From Miscanthus floridulus (lineage: Eukaryota > Streptophyta > Magnoliopsida > Poales > Poaceae), in NCBI RefSeq assembly GCF_019320115.1, contig NC_089591.1, positions 64,100,111 through 64,164,110 on the forward strand: a DNA stretch of 64,000 bases, given 5' to 3'. Position 1 is the stretch's first letter. Every line of letters starts with the position of its first letter. The notes beneath the pieces are model-generated. The model was given only the letters and a program-made list of their open reading frames with translations, was not told where the DNA came from and made no database searches. The position numbers and the translations under genes were made by a program. This document shows positions 11,164 through 20,930 of this stretch, piece after piece.

Positions 11164-14100
11164 TGTGGCACCTGGTTTTAAGAACAAAACCAGATACACA
11201 CCATATGTGAGCCTAGGAAGTTAAATCTCACATATAGCTATAAATAAGGGTAATATCAAAAGACAATGCTTAAATACATAACATATTAGTATAAAGAATA
11301 TAACATCAGAGTATAGACAGCGGAAAGACAACTTCGATCTTCAGGCGAAGACTCCAAATCCACAGGAACAACTGATTGGTTGATCACAAGCCTAATTCCT
11401 CCAAACTCTAGCAATCTGTACACCCATCCGAGATTTTTATCCAAATAATTAAAAATAAAGCAAGCGTAAGTACATGTTGTACTCAACAAATATAACATGG
11501 GGTTCATGAGGCTCAAAAGGCTGACACTGGTTAACTGCGATTAGCTTTTAATGAATCAGTGATTTTAGCAATTGAGTAGCAATAAGTTTATCCACAAGCC
11601 CATAAACACATGATTAGGTAAACATGAATACTGAATAGCATAAACAGTAATCATTAGTGAGCATCTTCATCATTCATATCATTAGTGTTCATCATCTATT
11701 CTATAAATGTTCCAAGGTCACTCGTGACCGTGAGCACGGCTGATATAACAGTTTTACACTCTGCAGAGGTTGTATACTTTCACTGTGAGTCGTGATTTAC
11801 CCTTTCGCCCGAGGTGATCAGCCTCTTGACCCACTACCAAGGAAGGTCGGCAGGGTTCACTATGAAGCCTTTCAAAGGTTCGTCTAACAAGTTAGGGTCA
11901 TTAGATTTACTCGGCAAACAGATGTAGAGCCCCCCTTCCCGATGGCACATTGACACGCAGCCTATACACATGAGGATAGAGGCCGCACTATACTCAATTC
12001 GTCAAGCCATTCTTACGCCAATAAAGATAACCACTAACAAGCTAGAAAAGATTCTCATACTGAGCTAAAGCCAGAGCCATGTAGCCCTCACAGCTGTACT
12101 GTAAGTCCCGGATGATCACTTACAGATAAATCCTTAGGGAGAGGAATCTAGAGCACCATAAAAACAGCCCAATACTCTAGCCCCCTTGTTCCATGTTGCT
12201 AAAAAGCATCTTTTAGTGTTTATTGCATATTACATTAGTCAAGTTACAAGATCATGGTTGTAGTTGAACACTAGCATCATACTACCCAATGCAATACCCC
12301 AAAGGTGTTAAGGTACAAGATTTCAAATATCTAGGATATCCTTATTGGCAGTCAAGGTAGACGCATGCAGTATGAATTAAATGATTAAAGGTGCATAGGA
12401 CAACAAGGATGATCCCATGCTATACTTGTCTTAAAACACCGATCCTTCGGTAGGCTTTAATCTTCAATGTTCTTCTTCTTGATCACCACGTATATCTCAC
12501 CGACTGAGCAAAATCATAAAGCACCACACAAACATCCGTACAATCATACACGAAGTAAACAATATAACTAAATCAGAATAGTACACCAATCATAGAAAAA
12601 TAAGTGAAAGAGTTTGAAACACGATTCTACGCATCGCTATGAACACACAGACGCGAAAAAGCACTCTAATCAGAGCTACGGTGGAAAAGATACAACTACC
12701 GAGAGATCTACTCATAAGACTATTAGCTTCATGTGTTTTAATTATATAAAAACATATGTAAGATATTTTATAGGTAATATAAATTAAGTCAAATTTAAGT
12801 TTGAATTATAATACTAAAGTAAAACAAATCATATTTTATTTATAAAACACCGTTGCATAATTATTAATTAAGATATGATTTAAACCATAAAATTTCAAAA
12901 ATAGTAATATGGTAACCACTGTTTCTAACGCGTAGATCTCATCGCTATGAATCTAACGCAACTTGAATGGGCTTAAACAGAGTTAAAACGTAGAAGATAT
13001 GATTTAAACAAGATTTCTTTTAATCGAATAGTAGATTAAATCTAATCACGAATTTTAAAAGTTGAAAACCTACATAACAGTAATATGAACACGTAGATTA
13101 TGAAATTACAAACATAACGCAAGTTGAACGGGTCAAATTGGAGTTAAAACGGAGAAGTTATGGCTAAAACAAAATCAAGTGACAATTCTATAAATAAGTG
13201 AAAACGTATTTTGAATCTAAACAGACGAAAATACGCTTTCCAGAGAAGAAAACGTGTACTAAAAATACACGTTGGACCATGGGTTCTATAATTGAAAAAG
13301 GCAGGGACTCTTTAGTAAAACGACCACGCGAAGGGGTATCGGCTAACTCAGACTGTTGGATCTTGACTGGTCGGCTGAGATCGGATCGGAGGGGAGAGAG
13401 AAAAAAACTCGCTGGCCGGAACAGTGACGACGGCGAGGTGCCTGTGGTGGCGCCATGGATGAGCTCACCGGAGAAGTCGGTTTCGGTGATTCCGACTACT
13501 ATCCTTTACGGGAAAAAGACAGGGAGCAAGAGGGAGACTCGGAGAACTCCATGGAGGCATCAGTTGAGGCAGTGGAGGGACGGCGACGGCGGCACGCGCT
13601 AGCTTGCGGCTCGGCTTCAATGGCGAAGTCGCGCGAGGTACTGAGAGCGGAAGAGCGAGGGGAAAACGACTTTAAAAGTTTTCTTACCTCCACACGTAGC
13701 TCGGTAGGGGATCAGGGCGGCGGTGAAGCTGTGGAGGCGTCTCGGCGGCGTCAAGCTCCACCCAGCGGGATCCAGGCGGCGGTGCTGGCTAGCTCAGGGC
13801 AAGGGAAGAGCGAGATAGGGCGTCGGGTAGGTAGCAGCGGGCACGGCATCCGATATTTAAGGGCTGGCGTGGCTTGGGGCTCACGTCATCGGCCGGGTCG
13901 TGGACGGGGCGGACACGGACTCACGGGCGGTGGAGCAGAGTCCGGCTCCGGTGCAAGCTCGTGGAGGAGATGGAGCTGACAGGGAGACCTCACCTGTCGG
14001 CGCAGGAGAGAGGGAGCGGATGCACAGCGCGGCGCTTCAGGCTGGGCTGCGCGCTGGCGTGGGGCAAAGCGGGAGTGGGCCTACGCGAGGAAGGCCGAAG

Positions 14101-14632
14101 GAGATGGCCCGGCGGAGGAACTAGGCCTATATGCGCTGCTGGGCTGCGGAAGGAGAGAGCAGCTGAGCTGGGCCGGCGGGAGTGGGAGCCGGGCCTAAAA
14201 AGAGAGAGAAGGAGAGGGGAGTAAAGAAACTCTTTTGCATTTTTTTCAATCCAAATGCAAATATGATCCTTCATCAAATTCAAATAAAATTTTGAATATG
14301 CTTTTCAATTCAAATAAAAATGAAAAATTTTGGTTAGTTTTCAAAAATAATTTTTAGAACTTTTGAAATACTTTGGTTTCCTAATTTTCTTTTCTTTTAC
14401 TTCAAAGCCATTTTCATTTACAAAAGAAATTTTAACTGTTTTAAATTTTCAAGCAAAACCACACAATCAAATACATCAAATGCAAGAGCATGTATGCGCA
14501 AACATGTTGCTAAACCTTATGATGAATTTTAATTAAATGAAAAATTCTATTTCCTATATTTTATGAGCACAAAATTCAAAAATAAATCATTTTATACCTA
14601 TTTTCAAAAGAGGTAAATTTTTGGGTGTTACA
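11164..14632 (-). mobile_element. Gypsy-type solo LTR, 3.47 kb, with CTAGC target duplication
   Basis: Ends are TGTGGCACC (11164) and GGTGTTACA (14632). Read on the minus strand it opens TGTAACACCC and closes AAAACCAGGTGCCACA, a familiar form of grass gypsy LTR. CTAGC flanks both sides (11159-11163 and 14633-14637). Deleting the element and one CTAGC restores the LINE frame as LLGRQAWRL. No gag or pol is present, so it is a solo LTR left by recombination between two LTRs. Open frames in its GC-rich 13.2-14.2 kb section have no recognisable domain. The rest (11.2-13.2 and 14.2-14.6 kb) is AT-rich and noncoding. Confidence 0.85.
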
Positions 14633-14637
14633 CTAGC

Positions 14638-14840
14638 AGAGCTTGGTTGAAAATCCTTAGGTCTTGGAAGCCCAGCCCTCCGCCCCCCTTTGGCTTTGGC
14701 TTGGTGAATTTGTCCCATGCAATCCAGTGAGTTCTCCGCACTGAGGCTAATTCATTCCACCAAATTTTCCTGATGCAGCCTTCTGAGTCCATTGTTTGCC
14801 TATGGATGTGGTGTAGACGTCTAGTGAATTTTGGTATAGC
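14638..14840 (-). pseudogene. LINE ORF2, RT segment upstream of the solo LTR
   Basis: On the minus strand it encodes the RT stretch IRKIWWNE..WIAWDKFTKPKPKGGGGLGF, then DLRIFNQALLA running straight into the CTAGC target duplication and, beyond the solo LTR, into RQAWRLL. This is the same LINE as 9677-11158. Similarity stops near 14840, so the copy is 5'-truncated. The adjoining GC-rich stretch 14841-15127 holds nothing I can identify. Confidence 0.8.
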
Positions 14841-15127
14841 CAGTAGCAGGATCTACGTGGCACGCCCGCTGCCCAGCCCCAGCGCCGGCTAGCTGATGGG
14901 GCGAGGAACAAGGAGGAGGCGTGGTCTCGAGGGGCGAGGGGTGAGGGCCGATGGAGAGGCCTGAGGGGCACCACCGCCCGCACTAGCGTGCCGCTGCGGA
15001 GGACAGAGGCGGTGTGGAGGGGTGCGGTCGAGGGGTGACTTCAGCGCTCGGGAGTTGGAGGCTTGGAGTGGGCGGCGGATTCAGTTCTTTGGTGAGCTGC
15101 GGGCTGCATTGAAGAGTCGTAGTTGCT

Positions 15128-15395
15128 CCCTCCATTCTAAATTACAGTTCACTTTTTTGTGTCCTAAATCAAAATTTTAAAACTTGGACCAAGTTTATAA
15201 AAAAAAAATCCACCAATATCTACATCATAACATTAGTTTCCTTAAATTCTTCATAAAATGTATTTTGATTTTGCATTCATTTAAACATGTAGATGTTACT
15301 ATATATCCTTTCTTTCTAAATTTTTGTCAAAGTTAGAGAGTTTCTGTTTTGCGAGGAGAGAGAAATTTGACTTAGAACAAAAACCAAATTGAACT
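15128..15395. mobile_element. Decayed Stowaway-like MITE
   Basis: Opens CTCCCTCCATTCTAAATTAC, the typical Stowaway (Tc1/mariner) terminus, followed by AT-rich sequence. The far end has degenerated; ACTTAGAACAAAAACCAAAT near 15370 resembles the inner part of the opposite terminus. No clean TA duplication on the right. Confidence 0.55.
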
Positions 15396-15537
15396 AGTTT
15401 CGAATGTTTATTAAGTACAATGTTATGCTTACACAGATCAAGTACCTTTCGAAATTTAAAATGCCCAATCTTTTACATCTGATGTTGCTAGTTTTTTTTA
15501 TTATTACATTAATAATTGCCTCATACGTCCACTGTAG

Positions 15538-15689
15538 GAGTTCCAGTGATATCTGAAACATCTGAAGATGACCAAGAGCTTCTACTAAAAGTAAACATCA
15601 TCAAATCCAAGATCAAGGCCAATATCGAGGGTTTGCCGAAGGTGCTTGAGAAAATAAATGAAATTGTTGCTAGGTTAACAAGATCTTAG
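15538..15689 (+). pseudogene. Possible terminal exon of an unrecognised gene
   Basis: A T-rich stretch ends in CCACTGTAG (a plausible 3' splice site at 15537). It is followed by 50 open codons beginning VPVISETSEDDQELLLKVNI and a TAG stop at 15687-15689. The peptide alternates Leu/Ile/Val with Lys/Glu in a heptad-like way, so a short coiled coil is likely. I do not recognise the protein. No upstream exon is identifiable, and the nearest upstream DNA is a MITE and GC-rich sequence, so it may be a captured or stranded exon. The following 15690-15965 could be its untranslated end. Confidence 0.3.
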
Positions 15690-15965
15690 GGTGCTGTGAC
15701 TGTGAGAGCCACCCACGCCTCATCCGACACGTTGCCATCCACTGATCCAACAAAACGGAGACCAGGAAAGACTTACAACGCCTCCGAGCATCTCCGCATG
15801 ACCGCATGCCGGCCAAGATCTTCCGTTCTGAATATTCTACGCTTCTAGCGTTTCTTATACTGTAAATTGTATGGTCAATTAAAGCAGAACTACTTTGCGC
15901 ATCCATGGTTTCTACGATGACCAAATCAAATGGAGAAGTCAGCATTGTTTACTCAACCATATTAT

Positions 15966-16104
15966 CAGCCCGTTCGTTTCGGCTGAATTGACTTATAAGT
16001 CATGGCTGAAAGTACTGCTGGCTGATTTGGTGTGAAAGAAAAATACTGTTCAAGCCGTGGATTATAAGCCAGATACGAGCAAATAAGCCAAAACGAACAG
16101 GCTG
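15966..16104. mobile_element. Short terminal-inverted-repeat MITE (hAT-like)
   Basis: 139 bp with terminal inverted repeats CAGCCCGTTCGTTTCGGCT and (reverse complement of the right end) CAGCCTGTTCGTTTTGGCT, 17 of 19 matching. The inside contains the GCTGAAAGTACTG / AAATACTGTTC blocks usual in this grass MITE group. The flanks show no clean 8-bp duplication. Confidence 0.7.
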
Positions 16105-16265
16105 TATATTGGCACTCCAGATTCACCCATCATCAGTCTCTGAGACAAGAAATTTTTATCGTCGGTGTAGCAAGTTAAGTAGCAGGAATAATTAATTTCT
16201 TGAAGCAAACGTCGTGCCAGCTATCAAGTGGATTGAGTTCGGGGTTGCCGATTGGCCTGCGATGC

Positions 16266-16377
16266 TCAGTTCGGTTGGCTGATAAGTTATGGCTAAAAGT
16301 ACTGTTTACTGATTTATTGTAAGAGAAAAAATATTATTTATTAGGCTGAAAAAGTACGGTTTATAAGCGAACAGGGC
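16266..16377. mobile_element. Diverged second copy of the same hAT-like MITE group
   Basis: TCGGTTGGCTGATAAGTTAT and TTATAAGCGAACAGGGC at the ends, with internal AAAAGTACTGTTTACTG resembling the MITE at 15966. The ends are eroded. The remaining DNA to 17772 is intergenic: AT-rich around 16670-16870, then GC-rich, with overlapping open frames on both strands but no domain or splice structure I can support. Confidence 0.5.
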
Positions 16378-17870
16378 GAAGAAAGGTATGAGAGGATATT
16401 TGGGACGCAGTATTCATATCCACCGTTCACTGCAAGGTGTCACAAGCTCACGACACTGTAAACTGCAGTGCATAGCAGGGCAGCTGAATGAAACCCCAAA
16501 AAAACTCTGCGGTGCAGAGGGCATGCTCCATGCATCAGCAGTTCAGCATCACGAGCGTGAGCATCAGAGGCTCAGAGCATTCGCACAATGATCCGAGATG
16601 GCTATTTCAGTGGGGGCTCGAGGCTCAGAGGCTCAGAGCATTCGCACAGAGCATGCCGTCCACAGAATGATATGACAACTTATATAAGTTAAAGTCTAAT
16701 TTTGACTAAATTTATAATGAACAGTATTAACATTTATGTTTTCAACTAGATTTATTATAAAAATTATTATATAATTAATTTAATGATACTTATCTTATAC
16801 AATATTGTTTTATGAAACTTTTGTCAAATTTTAAATTATTTGACTCTTTAAAAATTGAGAATTGTACCTTTTTTGTGGAGGCCTGGAGGGAGTGAGCTAA
16901 TAGGCTGAAAGCCCGTTGCCATTTCTGGGCATCCCTAATCTACACGCACGCTCGTGCGGTGCAGTGGTGCCTACCGGCTAGCTAATGAGTAACGAGAGAG
17001 CCCGGCACCCGGCAGCCCTTGTCGCCGTCGACGCGATGTGCGGCCTCTTTCCGCCTCATTGAGCTAGAACTCAGGCCACAGGCTACGGAGGCTACCGCCT
17101 ATCACGGAAAGGGAAAAAAAGCCTTCGCGTCGCGGGCGCTGCGACTGCGTCCAGCGTGCGTCGCTGATGCCCAGTGTCACCGACACTTGGCCGGCGTGTA
17201 CCGCCAGCACGGATACGGATGCATGATGCACTGCATGGTCCAGATCTCATCATCGACGCGACGACGACGGTGACGAGAAAGATCAAAGATCGCTGCTTGG
17301 TGCAGGCAGCAAGCGACGTGCTGGACGTTCGAGCCTGCGTGCTCTGGCTTGTAGCAGGGACAGGGCTGGACCGTGCCGCGCCGTGCCTTGCGACCTTGCC
17401 CCTGCCTGCAAGGAAGCGACGGCCCGGTTCGTGGGGCACGATGACACGGCACGCACGACACGCGAAGATTTTATCCTCCCACGATCTCTCAGCACCAATC
17501 ATCATCGGCTCGGCAACGGCGAGGGCCTGGGCATCGAACGGACCCAGCACTGCGCTCCTCTCCTGCGATGTGGGCCCCGGGCCCCTCAGGAAATAGGCCT
17601 GCCAGGCCAAGCCTGTTCCTGCCCTGCCCTGCGCTGTGCGCCGAGCACGGGCCGCGCCGCGCTGGCGCTGCTGCGTCAAAGCATCGAGTGCAACAATGCC
17701 TGAACGCTACCCAGGTGAAGGGCGAGAGCACGGGAAAGACGCAACCTTACCAGACCCAACGGCAGGTCCAGACATCCGACATCCAACGATCCGGCGCGCG
17801 CAGCGAGATGACAACAAAAACCCGGCGGTCCTCCGGCCGATCCGATCAAAGAAACTCCGCCGTTCCGCGC

Positions 17871-17904
<34 letters not shown>

Positions 17905-18008
17905 CGCGCGCCTTTTGCCGTCGTGACGCCAAGGCAACACAGGCATTCCCCGAGCCAGCCGGGAGACGGGCTTTGCGCCTGTGCGGCGGAGGACGAGTCC
18001 AGCAGCAC

Positions 18009-18121
18009 GTTCGCTTGTTGGTTTCAGCCAGCCCAAACCAGGTAGCCAACAGTGTTTTCCTCTCACAACAAACCAACACCAGCTAGCCCAAACCAGCCTA
18101 GAAACCAACCAGCGAACAGGC
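18009..18121. mobile_element. hAT-like MITE in duplication copy 1 (also in copy 2, about 21034-21147)
   Basis: Inverted ends GTTCGCTTGTTGGTTTC and GAAACCAACCAGCGAAC flank about 110 bp that includes AACAGTGTTTTCCTCTCACA, a common inner block of this MITE group. Confidence 0.6.
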
Positions 18122-18822
18122 CGCAGAGTCCCGTGACTGCACAGGGGAGGGGAAGATCGCCGGGACGAATCGGTGACCGGTGGGAGGTGACAGATGAGAT
18201 GAAAATCATGTTGAGCAACAGTGCTGTGGATGTTCCGCTGGACTTATACGCTCGTGAATTATAAGCTGAAAACAGTATTTTTCTCTTCACATCAAACTAA
18301 CCAATAATAAATAATCTATGATCATTTACGATGAAAACGAACATGCTGATGGTCCTTCGCGTGCAGGGGAGATTGGGAGAACGAGAGGACCGGATGGTGC
18401 CAGCTCCACCATTTGTACAGGTGCAGCAACATTTGCGCTCCATGTAGGCGTGGACGCGCGCCATGCTGCCCGCGCGCGCTCTGCCGGTCTGCGTCTCTGC
18501 CCATGCCCTCCCCTCTGGGCTCCCGGCCCTCCCGCCCCGGGAGAGGTGGGGGGTCCCTCGCTTCTGCCGCTGATGAGGACGCGTCGGCTGCGCCCGCGCA
18601 TCACGAGGCGCGCGTCAGAACGTGGGCAGATGGATCCTGAGTTTTCAAAGAACTTTCGCATGAAGGGTCGTTTTGGAAAGGTGCAGTGATGTTTTTTTTT
18701 CCCTCCTGACAGTGTAGAAAGTTTTATACACGCGCCGCAGTGGGTCTTGGGAGTACTCCTACGTTCACTGATCACTGCAGAGTGGCTACGACACTCCGTG
18801 GTTTTAAACTGGCGATAAGTAT

Positions 18823-19063
18823 GGCCTTGTTTAGTTCTAAAAAGTTTTCCTAAAAGGTGCTACAGTAGCCATTACATCGAAACTTGTGATACGTGCATGG
18901 AGCATTAAATGTAGACGAAAAAAAACTAATTGTACAGTTTGGTTGGAAATCGCGAGACGAACGTTTTGAGCCTAATTAGTCCATGATGGAATACTAATTG
19001 TCAAATAAAAATGAAAGTGTTACGGTAGCCAAATTTCCAAATTTCGTCAAACTAAATAAGGCC
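18823..19063. mobile_element. Tourist/Harbinger-like MITE in copy 1
   Basis: Ends GGCCTTGTTTAGTT and AACTAAATAAGGCC are near-perfect inverted repeats. The inside has the GTGCATGGAGCATTAAAT and AATTAGTCCATGATGG blocks typical of this family. The orthologous copy is at 21845-22071, where about 20 bp near the left end are missing. Confidence 0.75.
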
Positions 19064-19791
19064 TAGGAGATCTTGGTAGGCCGAGTGATTTGGAGCCCTA
19101 AAATGCAGGTCTTGCTGCTGTGAACTTTTTTAAAGCGCTGCTACCTTGATGTACAAGTTGTAGTACAATGCACTGCGGAGAGGAGGACGAACATGTTGTC
19201 TTGTTAGAGATGAAAGCAAGCCCCCATTACTCTAGCCCCTGCCCGGTGAATCGTTGGGATCAGCGACGCCGACCCAGAGGAGCAGTGGGGCGCTTTAAAA
19301 GAATTCAAGAGTCGGTCGGCGCTCGGCTCGACTCCTCGCTCCTCGGCTCAAGTAAAGACAGCAGCGATCAGGGCAAGCGGGCAGGCAGCTTTAGCTCACA
19401 CACCCCACAGCCTGGTGACCTCCAGAGTGTCATGCAGAGGAGGTGCAGTGCAGATGCAAATGCAATGCACGCAGCACGCGCCAGGCAAAGCCCAGCGACT
19501 CAGCGAGCGAGGAAGGAGTGAGGGGTTTGCAACACCGGGACGGGAGGGAAAGGTAGGACTATGGAGCAAGAGGGGTGGCATGGCAGCTTAAACAAATGCT
19601 GCTGCTACCCAAGACTCGCCATCACCCTTTGCTTAAAGAAAAGGAGCTGTCAGCCTCATGATCGGATAGCACGTTCTCATGCAGTTTGTTTACTCTCACG
19701 GAGGAGCCTATTAACAAAAATATATAGAGAGTATTTTTTGCGTCGGCAGACGGGCGGGGGGGGTGGGGGGGGGGGGGGGGGGGGGGGCTAA

Positions 19792-20008
19792 GGCCATGTT
19801 TAGATTTCAAAAAATTTCACCCCGAAGTATCACATCAAATATTGCGACACATGCATGGAGTATTAAATATAGATGAAAAAAAACTAATTGCACAGTTAGG
19901 TGAGAAATCGCGGGACGAAACTTTCGAACCTAATTATTCTATAATTAGACACTAATTACCAAATAGGCGCTACAGTAGCCAAACCCATCACACCTGTAAC
20001 ATGGAGCC
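19792..20008. mobile_element. Tourist-like MITE next to a poly-G run in copy 1; left half deleted in copy 2
   Basis: Opens GGCCATGTTTAGATTTC and closes near AACATGGAGCC. The inside has the ATGGAGTATTAAATATAGA block. In copy 2 the poly-G run joins directly to GCGGGACGAAACTTTCG, so the left half (about 130 bp) is gone there. Confidence 0.6.
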
Positions 20009-20556
20009 TTTAGCGTTTTTTTTTCAAATCCTAGATTTGTTTGCAAGCTTCAAGAGAAAACAAACAGCCAGCAGCAGCTTCTGCTGAAACTGACGCTAGA
20101 CTGGTGGTGCCAGCAGGGAGAGCGAGTGGGAGTTCTTTAAGCCGCGAGACCGGGCCAATCAGAGCGCAGGAGATCACGAACGCATGCAGGCCAGGGGGAG
20201 GGGACACGGGCCATGTGAGCGAGGGAGGTCAAGCCCACGAGATAATCATCGGAAATAAAGGCGCGGCTGTACTGTAACCTGCCGATGCCCCCAATTAATC
20301 GCGAACAGGGCGCGGTACAGCGCAAGTGCGAAGTATTTATGGGCGAAGGGACAGCGGTTGGACCACACGGCCAGTGCCCAGTGGGGGGATGGCCGCCGCC
20401 GCGCGCCCGCCACTCGATCGCGGGTGTTCCGGTTGCCGCCCGCCGTCCCGCTGGTCCGGAGAGCGGGCGGGCCCCTAGATTTGTACGCAGACGCTACAGC
20501 TGAACCAGCGCTGGTAGGCCAGGACTCGTGTCGGGAGCCGTGTGTGAAACAGATTA

Positions 20557-20798
20557 GGGCCTTGTTTAGATTGAAGAAAATTTCAACCCGATGAATAGTA
20601 ACACTTTCGTCTTATTTGGTAAATATTGTCCAATCGTTGACCAACTAAGCTCAAAAGATTCATCTCGTGATTTCCAACTAAACTGTGCAATTAGTTATTT
20701 TTTTTACCTACATTTAATACTCCATGCAAGCATCAAAATTGATGTGATGGAGAGAGAGTGAAAAAACTTGGAACTTTGAAGCAAACTAAACAAGGCCC
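20557..20798. mobile_element. Tourist/Harbinger-like MITE at the junction of the tandem duplication
   Basis: Ends GGGCCTTGTTTAG and CTAAACAAGGCCC are inverted repeats, 242 bp. It lies exactly between the end of copy 1 and the start of copy 2. No TTA-type target duplication is visible on its flanks. Confidence 0.8.
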
Positions 20799-20895
20799 AT
20801 CCGACATCCAACGATCCGGCGCGCGCAGCGAGATGACAACAAAAACCCGGCGGTCCTCCGGCCGATCCGATCAAAGAAACTCCGCCGTTCCGCGC

Positions 20896-20930
<35 letters not shown>

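Larger units (their letters stand above)
17773..20560 (+). repeat. Tandem duplication, copy 1 (2.79 kb)
   Basis: Begins CATCCGACATCCAACGATCC and ends AAACAGATTAGGGC. The same sequence in the same order and orientation recurs at 20798-23704. Shared landmarks are a poly-T run (17873-17902 / about 20898), two MITEs, a poly-G run, and the CGGAGATT-type GC-rich ends. Differences are a few percent plus discrete indels: a 14-bp insertion and a 240-bp MITE present only in copy 2, and a deletion next to the poly-G run in copy 2. No gene is supported inside. Frames open in both copies carry no domain and shift with the indels. Confidence 0.9.

Noticed and set aside
13198..14224. Cluster of open frames up to 174 codons
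   Set aside because: They overlap on both strands within the GC-rich part of the solo LTR and show no domain, so composition explains them.
17092..17679. 195-codon minus-strand frame and overlapping plus-strand frames
   Set aside because: GC-rich intergenic DNA with several overlapping frames in both directions; Arg/Ala-rich translation without family motifs.
19168..19521. 117-codon frame repeated at 22419-22787 in the other duplication copy
   Set aside because: The two copies are nearly identical DNA, so sharing is not evidence of selection. An indel changes the frame between them and no domain is visible.
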